DNA of 40,886 nucleotides from an uncultured bacterium (GTDB lineage: Bacteria > Cyanobacteriota > Vampirovibrionia > Gastranaerophilales > Gastranaerophilaceae). Of this stretch, positions 40,577 to 40,886 are shown one piece after another; position 1 is the stretch's first letter, and each line of letters starts with the position of its first letter. The notes below the pieces were generated by a model. The model saw only the letters and a list, made by a program, of their open reading frames with translations. It ran no database searches and was not told the DNA's origin. The DNA lies in the NCBI GenBank assembly GCA_900547155.1, contig URFH01000023.1, positions 1-40,886 of the forward strand. Direction: 5' to 3'. Position numbers and translations under genes: made by a program.

Positions 40577-40842
40577 ATCACTTACCGTCTCGAAGGGAAG
40601 AAAAAGTCTTGAAGAAAGGCTTAATTAGACCGGAAGATAGTTGGAAATTAAAACGGTTGCGAATTTTGCACTGCGAATTTCTAAAAAAGTTTAAATCTTG
40701 AACTTTGAAAATAGAATAGCTAGAAACGATTAAATACCTGTTGATTCATGAATTAACAAAATTTAACGGACAACAAACGCGAACATAAAGTTAGCGTAGT
40801 AAAGAGTCAAACGGTCGCAAGACCGATGGACATAACTTTCTG

Positions 40843-40886
40843 ACAATGGAGAGTTTGATCCTGGCTCAGGACGAACGCTGGCGGCG
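40843..40886 (+). rRNA. rrs: 16S ribosomal RNA, 5' end (partial)
   Basis: AGAGTTTGATCCTGGCTCAG, the universal position 8-27 segment of 16S rRNA, starts at 40850 and continues GACGAACGCTGGCGGCG to the window edge. The mature 5' end is set near 40843 by alignment to E. coli numbering. Only about 44 bases are present. Confidence 0.97.

Overview
The window looks like a chromosomal segment of a diderm, moderately AT-rich bacterium. My best guess is the non-photosynthetic cyanobacterial relatives (Vampirovibrionia/Melainabacteria, Gastranaerophilales type). The reasons are LPS-export genes (lptB and an LptF/G permease), an outer-membrane autotransporter, cyanobacterial-flavoured small proteins (a Tic20/DUF4870-like protein, CHASE2-GGDEF), paired pilin-like proteins and a 16S rRNA 5' end at the right edge. 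The lineage is an inference; completing the 16S sequence would settle it.

Layout. 1-2410: a three-gene accessory module on the minus strand (MuF-like zinc motif protein with a possible C-terminal effector domain, peptidoglycan-binding-like protein, membrane protein), with related sequence motifs at both edges. 2530-15600: housekeeping genes, namely acpS, a DUF4127 protein, ilvB-ilvH, a TrmA/RlmD-type RNA methyltransferase, a membrane GT2 glycosyltransferase, a CHASE2-GGDEF cyclase preceded by a coupled small ORF, a family 4 uracil-DNA glycosylase, an acyl-CoA synthetase and lptB. 15600-17542: the Lpt permease and a phosphodiester glycosidase lipoprotein, coupled to lptB by one-base stop/start overlaps. 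17543-19900: an accessory island with a frameshifted pseudogene, a REP-associated tyrosine transposase between perfect 38-bp inverted repeats, a secreted protein made of 16-residue repeats, two small-RNA-like units with near-identical promoters, and a 51-residue AbrB/MazE-like protein. 19901-20151: two tRNA-Leu genes. 20279-26594: TPR protein, Tic20-like protein, metY-type sulfhydrylase, apt, manC, aroQ and an unknown anchored protein. 26600-28110: a divergent small-gene pair with regularly spaced operator-like repeats, then a DUF559 gene among G-rich palindromic repeats. 28111-35495: DnaJ-like protein, GHL10-type glycosidase, two pilin-like proteins, era, a second DUF559 gene bounded by 58-bp perfect inverted repeats, and glgA. 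35664-39141: a large autotransporter whose signal-peptide region carries a 12-G run that puts it out of frame as sequenced. 39699-40886: a small periplasmic coiled-coil protein, a structured-RNA candidate, the rRNA promoter and leader, and the first bases of 16S rRNA.

Dispersed palindromic repeats are the dominant extra signal. At least four families occur: a CCCTACGGG/GAGAGGGG family, a CTCCCCACCC/TTGGGGA family, the RAYT-linked GATGGGTTGAA family, and a short TTCTGAAC/GTTTCAGAA family. They fill most intergenic gaps, are sometimes nested, and flank both DUF559 genes. The strongest candidates for new biology are the poly-G switch in the autotransporter, the DUF559 gene inside perfect inverted repeats, the tandem small RNAs and the 20-bp-phased operator upstream of an apparently leaderless HTH gene.
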